DNA of 64,000 bases from Streptomyces meridianus. Its GTDB lineage: Bacteria; Actinomycetota; Actinomycetes; Streptomycetales; Streptomycetaceae. How positions within the stretch are numbered: position 1 is the first letter of the stretch; the number at the start of each line of letters is the position of its first letter. The translations under genes were made by a program, and so were the position numbers. Shown here in pieces: positions 42,801-50,358 of the stretch. The stretch covers positions 27,521 through 91,520 of the forward strand of contig NZ_JAMQGM010000031.1 of the NCBI RefSeq assembly GCF_023703325.1. The letters run 5' to 3'. Below the pieces are notes generated by a model. The model was not told the origin of the DNA, did no database searches, and saw nothing but the letters and a program-made list of their open reading frames with translations.

Positions 42801-44235
42801 GATCGAGGTCCTCCGAGACCCCGTCGGCGACAGCGATCATCCGCAGACCGCGGTCGGCGCTCAGACGCTCGCTCAGACCGCTGCGCCGGTCGGCGGGCGG
42901 GCGGCCGGTGAGGATCAGGTAGGAGACCGCGCCGAGGCCGAACACGTCGAGCTCGACCGGGTCCGGGTGCTCCTGCTCGGTCTCGGGTGCCAGGTAGACC
43001 TGGGCGGCGTCCTCGATCAGGCCGGTGTCGAGGCTCGCGTTGCCGAGCGACCGGAGCAGGGTCGCATGGGTCTCGAAGTCGCGGGCCGCGGTGAGCCAGT
43101 CGGTGATGCGCAGCTCGGGCCGGGAGCCGTCGGGGCGGCAGGAGACGTAGACCGACCGGGCGGCGAGGGCGCGGTGGTAGAGCGAGCGGTCGTGGGCGTA
43201 ACGGACTGCTTCGGCGAGCTGACGCACCAGGTCCAGACGCAGCTCGGGTGTGAGGCGTCCGCCGTGGGTGTCGAGGTAGTGGTCCAGGCGCAGGTCGGTC
43301 GCACGGTGGCGGAAGAGTATCGCCGGGCCCGCCTGGTGCTCGCGGATCTCGACGGCGGCCGCGATGCCCCGGTGGTTGATGCCCTGAAGAACCTGGTACT
43401 CGCGCTGGGCGGCACGACTGATGCTCTTCCGGGCCGCCTCCGTCGCCCCCTGCTGGACCAGGTAGAGGCGTACCCGGCCCTCCTCGTGGACCAGGCCGTC
43501 GACGCGTTCGGCCAGCCGGTCCTCCCAGGAGGGGCCCACATCCAGCGGACGCGGCTGCATCTTCCAGGCGTCGCCGAACTGCAGGTGGGTGGTGGACTGC
43601 CGGATGCCGATGGTCTTGAGCAGCATCGGCAGGGTCCGACCGGCGAATTCGGGGGTGATGCGGCGTTCCGGCCGCTCGGGAGGCAGGCCGAGGAAGTCCT
43701 GCCAGATGCGCGGGAGACCGCTCGCTCCCTCGTCGCGGCCGTAGACCCTGATGCGCTGGATGTCGTCGAGCCGGCTCTCCAGGTCGGGGGCGGAGAGAAA
43801 GACCGCGGGCTCGATGCGGGGTAAGGGGCGGTGGATGCCGTGCTTGCGGGCGGCCCACTGCAACTGGGACTTGAGGTCCTTCGACTTGGCGTCGTTGAAG
43901 TGCAGCGGGTTGTTGATCGTCCGGATGCGGTCGGTGCCGTGGAAGTTCCAGGTGGAACCGGTGTTCTCCAGGTGTCCCGGGTGGCTCTTGATCTCGACGA
44001 GGAAGAGGCCGGCGGGGACGGCGATCAGCAGGTCGCACTCGTTGATGCGTCCGGACTGGGCCGTGAAGGAGAAGGTGACCCAGGCCCGGTAGGGCTCGGC
44101 GGCCGGCATGAGCCGGCGCACGTGGTCGAGGGCGTCCTGCTCCCAGGGGTAGGGGGAGGGGCGCTCCTGGTTCCACTGGTTCAGGGGACGGCGAGGGCCG
44201 GGCTTGGGTGCCGGGGGGCGTGCTGTGTCCGTCAC
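39826..44235 (-). CDS. pglW: PglW, NERD plus tandem kinase protein of BREX type 2
   Basis: A 1469-residue protein. Residues about 30-150 are a nuclease-related NERD domain (NECDLLIAVPAGLFLVEIKSHPG). Two kinase-like domains follow: the first has lost key residues (YHRALAARSVYVS for HRDLKxxN, ITDW for DFG), the second is intact (HRDLKPDNFGIF near 660, LFDFSLAEV). The rest is a long helical region. In S. coelicolor PglW is a Ser/Thr kinase of the Pgl system. GTG 44235 is preferred because GCCGGAGG sits eight bases before it; ATG 44256 is seven codons upstream with a weak site. Stands alone, 90 bases upstream of the toxin operon. Confidence 0.93.
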   Translation of the reverse strand: MTDTARPPAPKPGPRRPLNQWNQERPSPYPWEQDALDHVRRLMPAAEPYRAWVTFSFTAQSGRINECDLLIAVPAGLFLVEIKSHPGHLENTGSTWNFHGTDRIRTINNPLHFNDAKSKDLKSQLQWAARKHGIHRPLPRIEPAVFLSAPDLESRLDDIQRIRVYGRDEGASGLPRIWQDFLGLPPERPERRITPEFAGRTLPMLLKTIGIRQSTTHLQFGDAWKMQPRPLDVGPSWEDRLAERVDGLVHEEGRVRLYLVQQGATEAARKSISRAAQREYQVLQGINHRGIAAAVEIREHQAGPAILFRHRATDLRLDHYLDTHGGRLTPELRLDLVRQLAEAVRYAHDRSLYHRALAARSVYVSCRPDGSRPELRITDWLTAARDFETHATLLRSLGNASLDTGLIEDAAQVYLAPETEQEHPDPVELDVFGLGAVSYLILTGRPPADRRSGLSERLSADRGLRMIAVADGVSEDLDQLVFRATRSDPSERIVSADRFLDLLDRAELRNAVPAPVPSAETDPLAALPGQSLDGEWSVRRVLGTGATARALLVERAVEDEDGETHTEERVFKVALDQEKAERLRGEARALEQVGGGTVVQLKGGPREIAGCTLLELEYAGEHSLGAWLRGEGKLSYHDLERFGSDLFNALDQLAAKGVRHRDLKPDNFGIFKRKDRTRQLKLFDFSLAEVSDRDVKAGTRGYLDPFLGTSRRAHYDDHAERYAAAVTLHEMAGGERPRWGDGHLDPVTNAEAGLSIATESFEPALQDGLTAFFERALHRDTEHRFDTLRQMRDAWYEIFRAADAGKPATTPATVGTVPESAEAAREAAADSADADTPLDAAGLTPRAVSVAGALGATTVGGLLEVQPYAIYSARGAGALVRKELNRRRKQWATALSRPAATDPPPAWSPEELNAAAATGVLSVDEMAARLTPVAGRRNSHRAEVVRLTLGLPPEDGGLSVLGPWPVQKAVAERIGIQQPPVSRHHRIEIKQWAEADWLRPVRDELVETVEAAGRVMTARELAAELRIRHGAGNDAPERTLAKALAVVRAAAEAETWENDGDGEQHEPRLAVHRRENTVLIAAESLPGTDDPAPRELADYAAALGKTAERIAHEEPLPGRAAVVRELRTVPAPDGFAPLADTRLVALAAAVAATAEASPRLELYPRDLTLDRALRISQAGAGIRRGSGIAPDELIARIRARFPDLALLTGRAEPTHVELEEALREARFTLEYDAEQGRFFPPALDAAPSWSSTGTGTSFLTTVPGTPLNAQDPHSAVRTGLTSAVRRGGFLALTVRGTRLPGAAEAVAAAFPVERVDLNAEFLAEFRRLTDEKNQPWDKVLGIDGKHAVGGPLPGGFARFVRVAWSRVETQLLERAEASRTVLFLHDAGLLARYWDDGGRDLLVKLQAAARRPSEVPHGLWLLCPVETRSQPPHLDGRTVECIGGDGERTHVDGAFLDALRGPGLAGRAG

Positions 44236-44398
44236 TGTCCGGCCTCCGGCGCTCATGGCTGTGCTCGGGCTGCGAATTGCCCGCTCGAGCCTACCTTGTG
44301 CCGATCGTTCGAGAGCGAGGTCCCGACCACAACTTCCCTGCTCTGGTTGCTCGTTGGCCGATCCGCCACAGCGTGCTGCGCCGCCGGCGGGGCACCAC

Positions 44399-44404
44399 TA
44401 ATGT
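44399..44404 (+). promoter_or_regulatory. -10 box for the DUF2075 gene
   Basis: TAATGT in the divergent gap between pglW and the DUF2075 gene. A start site near 44411 would leave an 80-base leader without an in-frame start codon before TTG 44490, supporting that start. Confidence 0.4.
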
Positions 44405-44489
44405 ACGTAGCAGTCATCGCGGCCCGACGGGCTTCCTCAGGACATGCCCCCACCCGCACGAGTTCTTTCGTGCTGCCTGGGGGAAGTCC

Positions 44490-46373
44490 TTGCTGTTCCG
44501 CGACTCCGCGTCCGCGGTCGCCGCCGAGATCCACGCCGGTTCGCTGTTCCTCCGGCTCACCGACCGGTTCGTTCACATGCACGGGCACAAGCCGGGTCCC
44601 TCCGAGGTCCGCTCCTGGGAACGCAGCATCCCCATGCTGACCAACGCGCTTCTCGATGCCGGGCTCGGGCAGGTCGAGGTCCTGCTGGAGTACGGGCTGC
44701 CGCTCACCAGCAAGCGGGCGGACGCGGTTCTCGCCGGGATGCACCCGCGGACGAAGGAACCGTCTTACGTCGTCGTCGAGCTGAAGCAGTGGAGCCAGGC
44801 GCAGCCGGACGACGGCGAGCCGGTGCTGTGCCGGGTCGACGCCTACACCCGGCCGGTGCTCAACCCGATCGAGCAGGTGCGCGGCTACTGCACCTACCTC
44901 GCGCAGTTCAACGGAGCGCTGGAGGGACGCGGTGACCGGTTGGCGGGCGTGGCGTTCCTGCACAACGCGACCGATTTCGGGGTCGCCGGACTGTACGAGG
45001 TCGAGCAGAGCGAACACGGCCGACTGTTCACCGGCGACCGGCGCGGCGAGTTCGTCGACTTTCTCCGCTCCCGTCTGGCACCGGAGCCCGGGCATGCGGC
45101 GGCCGATGAGCTGCTGCAGGGAAAGATCAAGCCGTCCCGGCAGCTCATGGCCGTGGCCGCGCAGGAGGTGCGGGAGCGCGAACAGTTCCAGTTGCTGGAC
45201 GAGCAGCGCGTCGCCTACGAAATGGTGATGCGGGCCGTACAGCGCTCCCGTCAGGCCGACCACAAGGAGGTCGTCGTCGTGACGGGCGGCCCCGGCTCGG
45301 GCAAGAGCGTCATCGCTCTCCAGCTGCTCGGCGAGCTGTACCGGCAGGGGCGCAGCGCGCTGCACGCGACGGGATCGCAGTCCTTCACCACGACCATGCG
45401 CAAGGTCGCCGGTGCCCGGAAGCCCGAAGTCCAGGCCCTGTTCAAGTACTTCAACAGCTTCATGACCGCGGAGCGCAACGAGCTCGACGCCCTGATCTGC
45501 GACGAGGCACACCGCATCCGGGAGACCTCCGCCAACCGCTACACCCGTGCTGCCCAGCGCACCGGTAAACCGCAGGTGGAGGAACTGATCGACGCCGCTC
45601 GTGTCCCGGTGTTCCTCCTGGACGAGCACCAGGTGGTGCGCCCGGGCGAGATGGGAACCGTCGAGGAGATCAGGGCGGCCGCGGCGGCGAAGGGACTGCA
45701 GTGCCATGTCGTACCGCTGGACAGCCAGTTCCGGTGCGGCGGGAGCGACGCCTACATCAACTGGGTGGTGCGACTGCTCGGTCTGGAGGCCGGCGGACCG
45801 GTCGCTTGGGATCCGGACGACAGGGTCCGCCTCGAGGTCGTGGACACCCCGGCGGAGCTGGAAGCCTTCCTCGTATCGCGCCGCGCTGAAGGCTACGTCG
45901 CCCGCATGTCCGCAGGTTACTGCTGGAAGTGGACCAAGAAGACACCCCCGGGTCAAGCACTGCCGGCCGACGTCGTGATCGGCGACTGGGCCCGCCCCTG
46001 GAACGTCTACGGGGACCGCGCCGTGGCAGGCGCTCCCCCAGCCGCGCTCTGGGCGACGGATCCGGCCGGATTCGGCCAGGTGGGCTGCGTCTACACCGCC
46101 CAGGGCTTCGAGTACGACTGGAGCGGCGTGATCCTCGGCCCCGATCTGGTCTGGCGCGGCGACCGGTGGGTCACGGACCGAACCGCTTCGAAGGACCCGG
46201 TCTTCAACAAGGCCACCTCCGAAGCAGATGTCGACCGGCTGATCCGCAACACGTACAAGGTGCTGCTCACCCGCGGGATGGTGGGCACGGTGATCTACTC
46301 GACGGACGCGGAGACCCGCGCCAGGCTGCGCGAGCTGGTCCTCGGCGGTGCCCTGGCAGGGGCTGCCCTGTAG
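44490..46373 (+). CDS. DUF2075 (Schlafen-type) DNA/RNA helicase-like ATPase
   Basis: A 627-residue P-loop ATPase. LLFRDSASAVAAEIHAGSL begins the family; an N-terminal nuclease-like portion (RADAVLAGMHPRTKEPSYVVVELKQW, with D...ELK) precedes the DUF2075 helicase: Walker A VVTGGPGSGKSV, Walker B LDALICDEAHRIRE, motif III FLLDEHQVVR and the final VYTAQGFEYDW/NTYKVLLTRGM. The TTG at 44490 is the only plausible start after the promoter; GGGGGAAG lies just upstream. Such genes are frequent in defence islands. Divergent from pglW; a functional link is inference. Confidence 0.85.
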   Translation: MLFRDSASAVAAEIHAGSLFLRLTDRFVHMHGHKPGPSEVRSWERSIPMLTNALLDAGLGQVEVLLEYGLPLTSKRADAVLAGMHPRTKEPSYVVVELKQWSQAQPDDGEPVLCRVDAYTRPVLNPIEQVRGYCTYLAQFNGALEGRGDRLAGVAFLHNATDFGVAGLYEVEQSEHGRLFTGDRRGEFVDFLRSRLAPEPGHAAADELLQGKIKPSRQLMAVAAQEVREREQFQLLDEQRVAYEMVMRAVQRSRQADHKEVVVVTGGPGSGKSVIALQLLGELYRQGRSALHATGSQSFTTTMRKVAGARKPEVQALFKYFNSFMTAERNELDALICDEAHRIRETSANRYTRAAQRTGKPQVEELIDAARVPVFLLDEHQVVRPGEMGTVEEIRAAAAAKGLQCHVVPLDSQFRCGGSDAYINWVVRLLGLEAGGPVAWDPDDRVRLEVVDTPAELEAFLVSRRAEGYVARMSAGYCWKWTKKTPPGQALPADVVIGDWARPWNVYGDRAVAGAPPAALWATDPAGFGQVGCVYTAQGFEYDWSGVILGPDLVWRGDRWVTDRTASKDPVFNKATSEADVDRLIRNTYKVLLTRGMVGTVIYSTDAETRARLRELVLGGALAGAAL

Positions 46374-46526
46374 AGGTTGCCTGCGCCGTCAGAGCACAAT
46401 ATCCGGCCGGATCAGGGGGAATGAGACCCTGCGGCGGGCCTCTCGCCGGCCGTGACAGGCTGTGCGCTCCGACGACGCCTTCCCGTCGATCCGCTGAAGG
46501 CATCCACTCAGCTCCCCGGGAACCTC

Positions 46527-46832
46527 ATGTCCGAGTTCGTCATGCCGACCGTCTCGCAAACCCGGGAACTTCTCCGCGAAGTGAGCGCGGAAATGAGCTC
46601 GCTCTTCGGAATCTCCCACGCCGAGGCCGTCGCCAGGATCAACTCAACGTGGGCAGATCTGGACTTCACGCGTGGGCACGACCTCATCGGCCATGAGGAG
46701 CCGGGACATTGGGCCCATGTCATCTACTAAGCGGAGCCCGTACCGTACTGGGAACCCGGCTTCGACCCCGAAGCCTGGCGCGTCAAGGAGCCGCCACCCA
46801 AGGGCTCACCGGCATGGACGCTGCTGCGGTAG
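46527..46832 (+). pseudogene. Small gene with an in-frame nonsense codon
   Basis: ATG 46527 opens a 67-residue protein (MSEFVMPTVSQTRELL ... GHEEPGHWAHVIY) that stops at TAA 46728-46730. The same frame continues AEPVPYWEPGFDPEAWRVKEP to TAG at 46830-46832, giving a 101-residue product of the kind I recall from other Streptomyces (GHEEPxHWAxxIYYG...PYW). Reading TAC for TAA would restore it. It may be truncated but translated, or inactive. Confidence 0.6.
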
Positions 46833-46886
46833 TTCTTCCGTTCGTTAAGGCGATGCCCGGCAGTCCCGACCGGCCTGTCGAAGCGG

Positions 46887-48488
46887 CTACACCCTGACCG
46901 CGCCCGGCTTGCCGTCCTCGACGACGAACGAGGCGTACGTCGTCGCCGCCACGTCCGGCCGGCTGACCGTCGGCACCATCCGCAGGTCCGTGCGCCACTC
47001 GCTCTCACTCACCGTGCAGGTGACGTACCCGCGCCTGTCGCCGTCGAAGAACTTGATGTGCGGGTTCCACTTGATCATCGGCCCGTAGTAGGGCCCGTAG
47101 ACCTCGTCGTCGCCGTTGGTCGAGATGGACGTGCCGACGAACTCCGTTGCCACGACCGGCGCATCGGGCCGGTCGAAGTCGCTCGTGATGTCGCTGACGA
47201 ACGTCGAGTGCCAGTCCCCCGCCACCAGTACCGGGTTGCGCACCCCGGCCGAGGTGAACGTGTCGGTGACGGCGCGGCGCGAGGCCGGGAACCCGTCCCA
47301 CGCGTCGTGCCAGATGATGTCCCCGCTCGGGCCGTCGTGGTCCAGCCGCGCCATCATCACGCTCGTGGCGATGACGTTCCACCGCGCCCGGGAGCCGCGC
47401 AACCCGTCGAGCAGCCACGTCTCCTGGGTGCTGCCGAGCAGTGTGCCCTTGGCCGGGTCGTTCCCCGCCTCGCAGGCCGGTGCCTCGCCCCAGCCGCAGG
47501 GCGGAGCGGTGCGGTACTGCCGGGTGTCCAGCATGTCGATCTGCGCCAGGTCGCCCCAGTGCGAGCGCCCGTACAGCAGCAGCGAGCCGTCCTTGCGCGG
47601 CAGGGACCGGCGGCGCAGCGGCTGGTGCTCGTACCAGGCCTTGTACGCGGCGGCCCGGTCGGTGCCGACCGGGCCGTCGTACGCGCCGGCGTAGTCGTTC
47701 TCCACCTCGTGGTCGTCCCAGGTGACCAGCCACGGGAAGCGGGCGTGGGTGCGCTGGAGGTCGGGGTCGGACTTGTAGAGCGCATACTGCATCCGCCAGC
47801 GGTCGAGGTCCTTCGGCCCCTCGCGCAGGACGTCGGGGGTCGGCGTTCTCCGCAGTCCGCCGTCGGCGGGCACGCCGTACTCGTACACGTAGTCGCCGAG
47901 GTGGACCACGAGGTCGAGGTCCTCCTCGGCCATGTTCCGGTAGGCGCCGTAGAAGCCGTGCGACCAGTCCTGGCAGGAGGCGTAGGCGAAGGTCAACGAG
48001 CCCGGGGAGGCGTCCCGTCGGGGTGCGGTGCGGGTGCGCCCCACGTCGGAGACGTCGCCGCGGTAGCGGAAGCGGTAGAAGTACTCCCGTCCCGGCCGGA
48101 GCCCGTCCACCTCGACGTGCACCGAGTGCGCCAGCTCGGGCAGGGCGGAGACGGTGCCCTGCCGGACGACGGTGCGCATGCCCGCGTCCGCCGCGACCTG
48201 CCAGTCGACGGGCACGGCCCGGCCCGGCATGCCCCCGTCCGGGCTGAACGGCTCGGGTACGAGCCGGGTCCACAACACCACGCCGTCGGGGGTGGGTTCG
48301 CCGGAGGCGATACCGAGCCTGAACGGGTACTCGCCGCTGCGGATGCGCGGTGCGGCCAGCGCCGAGCCCTCCAGGGGCAGCTGGCTCAGGGCGGCCAGTC
48401 CGGCGAGGGCTCCGGCCCCCGCGAGGAAGCGACGGCGGCCCAGGGCCGCCCGCTCGGCGGAACCGCTGGTGTTGCGGGCTGTGTTCAT
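46887..48488 (-). CDS. phoD: PhoD-type secreted alkaline phosphatase/phosphodiesterase
   Basis: A 533-residue Tat-exported phosphatase. The twin-arginine signal is LGRRRFLAGAGALAGL near residue 17; the PhoD N-terminal domain (YPFRLGIASGEPTPDGVVLWTRL) precedes the metallophosphatase core: YASCQDWSHGFYGAYR, VHLGDYVYEYG and TWDDHEVENDY, which supply the Ca/Fe ligands. It releases phosphate from esters outside the cell. Start at ATG 48488. A PHO box was expected upstream but I did not find a convincing one in 48489-48770. It lies 282 bases after the beta-propeller gene on the same strand. Confidence 0.93.
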   Translation of the reverse strand: MNTARNTSGSAERAALGRRRFLAGAGALAGLAALSQLPLEGSALAAPRIRSGEYPFRLGIASGEPTPDGVVLWTRLVPEPFSPDGGMPGRAVPVDWQVAADAGMRTVVRQGTVSALPELAHSVHVEVDGLRPGREYFYRFRYRGDVSDVGRTRTAPRRDASPGSLTFAYASCQDWSHGFYGAYRNMAEEDLDLVVHLGDYVYEYGVPADGGLRRTPTPDVLREGPKDLDRWRMQYALYKSDPDLQRTHARFPWLVTWDDHEVENDYAGAYDGPVGTDRAAAYKAWYEHQPLRRRSLPRKDGSLLLYGRSHWGDLAQIDMLDTRQYRTAPPCGWGEAPACEAGNDPAKGTLLGSTQETWLLDGLRGSRARWNVIATSVMMARLDHDGPSGDIIWHDAWDGFPASRRAVTDTFTSAGVRNPVLVAGDWHSTFVSDITSDFDRPDAPVVATEFVGTSISTNGDDEVYGPYYGPMIKWNPHIKFFDGDRRGYVTCTVSESEWRTDLRMVPTVSRPDVAATTYASFVVEDGKPGAVRV

Positions 48489-48770
48489 GGCCGGAATCCC
48501 ATCCCCTGCTGTCGAGCGTCAGGTGTCGCCGGGGCGACTCCGGTGTGACGCTTCCTCGAAGAGACCGGGCGGCAGGTCCGGTGTGCGTGCCGGGAACCGT
48601 GCTGCGCGACGATGAAGCACCCCACCCCCAGGTCGTGGACCGGAGCGGTCCGGCCGGTCGTCATGATGACGGAGCCCGGATTCCGCTTCCAGGGGTGCGG
48701 CGCATGAAACACATCCTGATGCAGCGGGGCACCCGGTCCCCCGGCTGTCCGGAGCCCGGCCGCCCCGCTG

Positions 48771-50078
48771 CTACCGCGCCCCGAGCACGTCCGGGTCCAC
48801 TCTGCCGAGCCGCATCCGCTGCGGGTGGTCGCCGACTTCGAGCCGCGCGACCTCCTTGCCGGTCTCGTAGGAGATGGCGGAGATCCGGTCGTCGCCGCTC
48901 CAGGAGACGTAGCAGTGGCGGCCGTCGCTGCTCGAAGTCGCCCAGTAAGGCTTGGTGCCGGCCTTGACGAGCTCGCCGTGCTCCAGGGTGCTGCGCGAGA
49001 CGATGGTGGCGTAGTCGGACATCGTCCCAGCGACGCAGATCCCGGTGCCCTGCCTGTTCATGGCGATGCCGTGGTGGGCGGAGTCCAGCAGGTACTGCTC
49101 GCGCGGCATGTCCTTGACGTGGTCGGCGATCGGCAGGTCCACCACCCGCCGCACCCGGTCCTCCTGGAGGTCGTACTCGACGAACCCGTGGAAGAACGAC
49201 ACCTGGAAGTAGACGAACCGCTCGTCAGGAGAGAACGTCATCGGCCGCACCGCGGAGCTCATGTCCGGGTAGCCGGCCTCCTCGAGCTTCTTGCCCATGT
49301 CGATCCGCTTTTCGACCTCCTGGGTGTCCGCGTCGATGACCTGGACGTACCGCTCGCCCTTGGTCGTGTCGAACACCGGCTGGTCGAGGGGGGTGTAGAC
49401 GAGCCCGATGCTCGCGTTGAAGATCTTCCCGCCGTCGCGGCTGTAGACGTTCTCGTGCGGGGAGTCGCCGGTCGGGAACCGTCCGGTCTCCTTCCCGGTC
49501 TCGATGTCGAGCAGGTGGACGACGTTGGCGGTGGAGGCGGAGACGGCGACCTGCTTGCCGTCCGGGGAAACGGCCATGTGGTCGGCGCGCTGGCCATCGA
49601 CCTCGAACCGCCACCTGAGTTCGCCGGTGCCGAGGTCGATGGCGACCACGTCGGCGAAGCTGGGCCGGGACACCACGAGGGTGCGGCCGTCCGGGGCGGT
49701 GTACATGTCGTCGGCGTACTGGTTGTGGCCCTCGCCGACGAGCTGGCGGATCGCCAGGAAGTAGGCGAGGCGCAGGGGGTCGGCGGCGATCTCCCGCATC
49801 CGTTCGGCCCGGTCGGGGATCACGTCGACGCGGGCCTTCCTGCTGAGCTCGCCCGGGGAAACGACGTCGACCGTGCCGTCCCAGTTGTTGCCGACGAACA
49901 GCATCTCCCGCATGTCCTGCGTCTGCCGCTCCGCTGCGGCGCCGCGGACGGTACGCGGCGCCGCGTCGCCCGCCGGGCCGCGGACCGCCTGGGTGCCCGA
50001 TGCCGGCGCGGTCGGGAGCAGCAGCGCAGCAACCGCCAGTCCAGCGGCGGCGCACGACCCCGCGGTTCGTCGCTTCAT
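48771..50078 (-). CDS. Secreted YncE-like beta-propeller protein
   Basis: A 435-residue exported protein with a Sec-type signal (TAGSCAAAGLAVAALLLPTAPASG) and repeated beta-propeller blades of the YVTN/YncE type: MLFVGNNWDGTVDVVSPGEL, HMAVSPDGKQVAVSASTANVVHLL..., ISAISYETGKEVARLEVGDHP. Such proteins scaffold or bind ligands; the sequence reveals no enzyme. ATG 50078 with GGGATCGG upstream is used rather than the further-open frame to 50231. Possibly read together with phoD downstream. Confidence 0.75.
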   Translation of the reverse strand: MKRRTAGSCAAAGLAVAALLLPTAPASGTQAVRGPAGDAAPRTVRGAAAERQTQDMREMLFVGNNWDGTVDVVSPGELSRKARVDVIPDRAERMREIAADPLRLAYFLAIRQLVGEGHNQYADDMYTAPDGRTLVVSRPSFADVVAIDLGTGELRWRFEVDGQRADHMAVSPDGKQVAVSASTANVVHLLDIETGKETGRFPTGDSPHENVYSRDGGKIFNASIGLVYTPLDQPVFDTTKGERYVQVIDADTQEVEKRIDMGKKLEEAGYPDMSSAVRPMTFSPDERFVYFQVSFFHGFVEYDLQEDRVRRVVDLPIADHVKDMPREQYLLDSAHHGIAMNRQGTGICVAGTMSDYATIVSRSTLEHGELVKAGTKPYWATSSSDGRHCYVSWSGDDRISAISYETGKEVARLEVGDHPQRMRLGRVDPDVLGAR

Positions 50079-50358
50079 GGTCCGATCCCTTCGTGGGTCC
50101 GTGCCGGACGCGGGCGGCGGGCGCGCACGACGCGGGGGGCAGCCGTCCCGTTGCGGAAGAGATTCACGGACCCGGGGCCGTCTGTCCAGAGTTCTGTACT
50201 CATGAGTAAGAAATCGTCGGCGGGCGTGCATGGCCGGAACCCGGCCATCCGTTCCCGGGCGCGCCCCCGGCTATTGACGCGGCCATGACCGTGAGCTGAC
50301 CATGAGCGCGCCGATACCTACCGGTTGGTACACGGCTCGTGACTGCTTCGGAGGCCCT

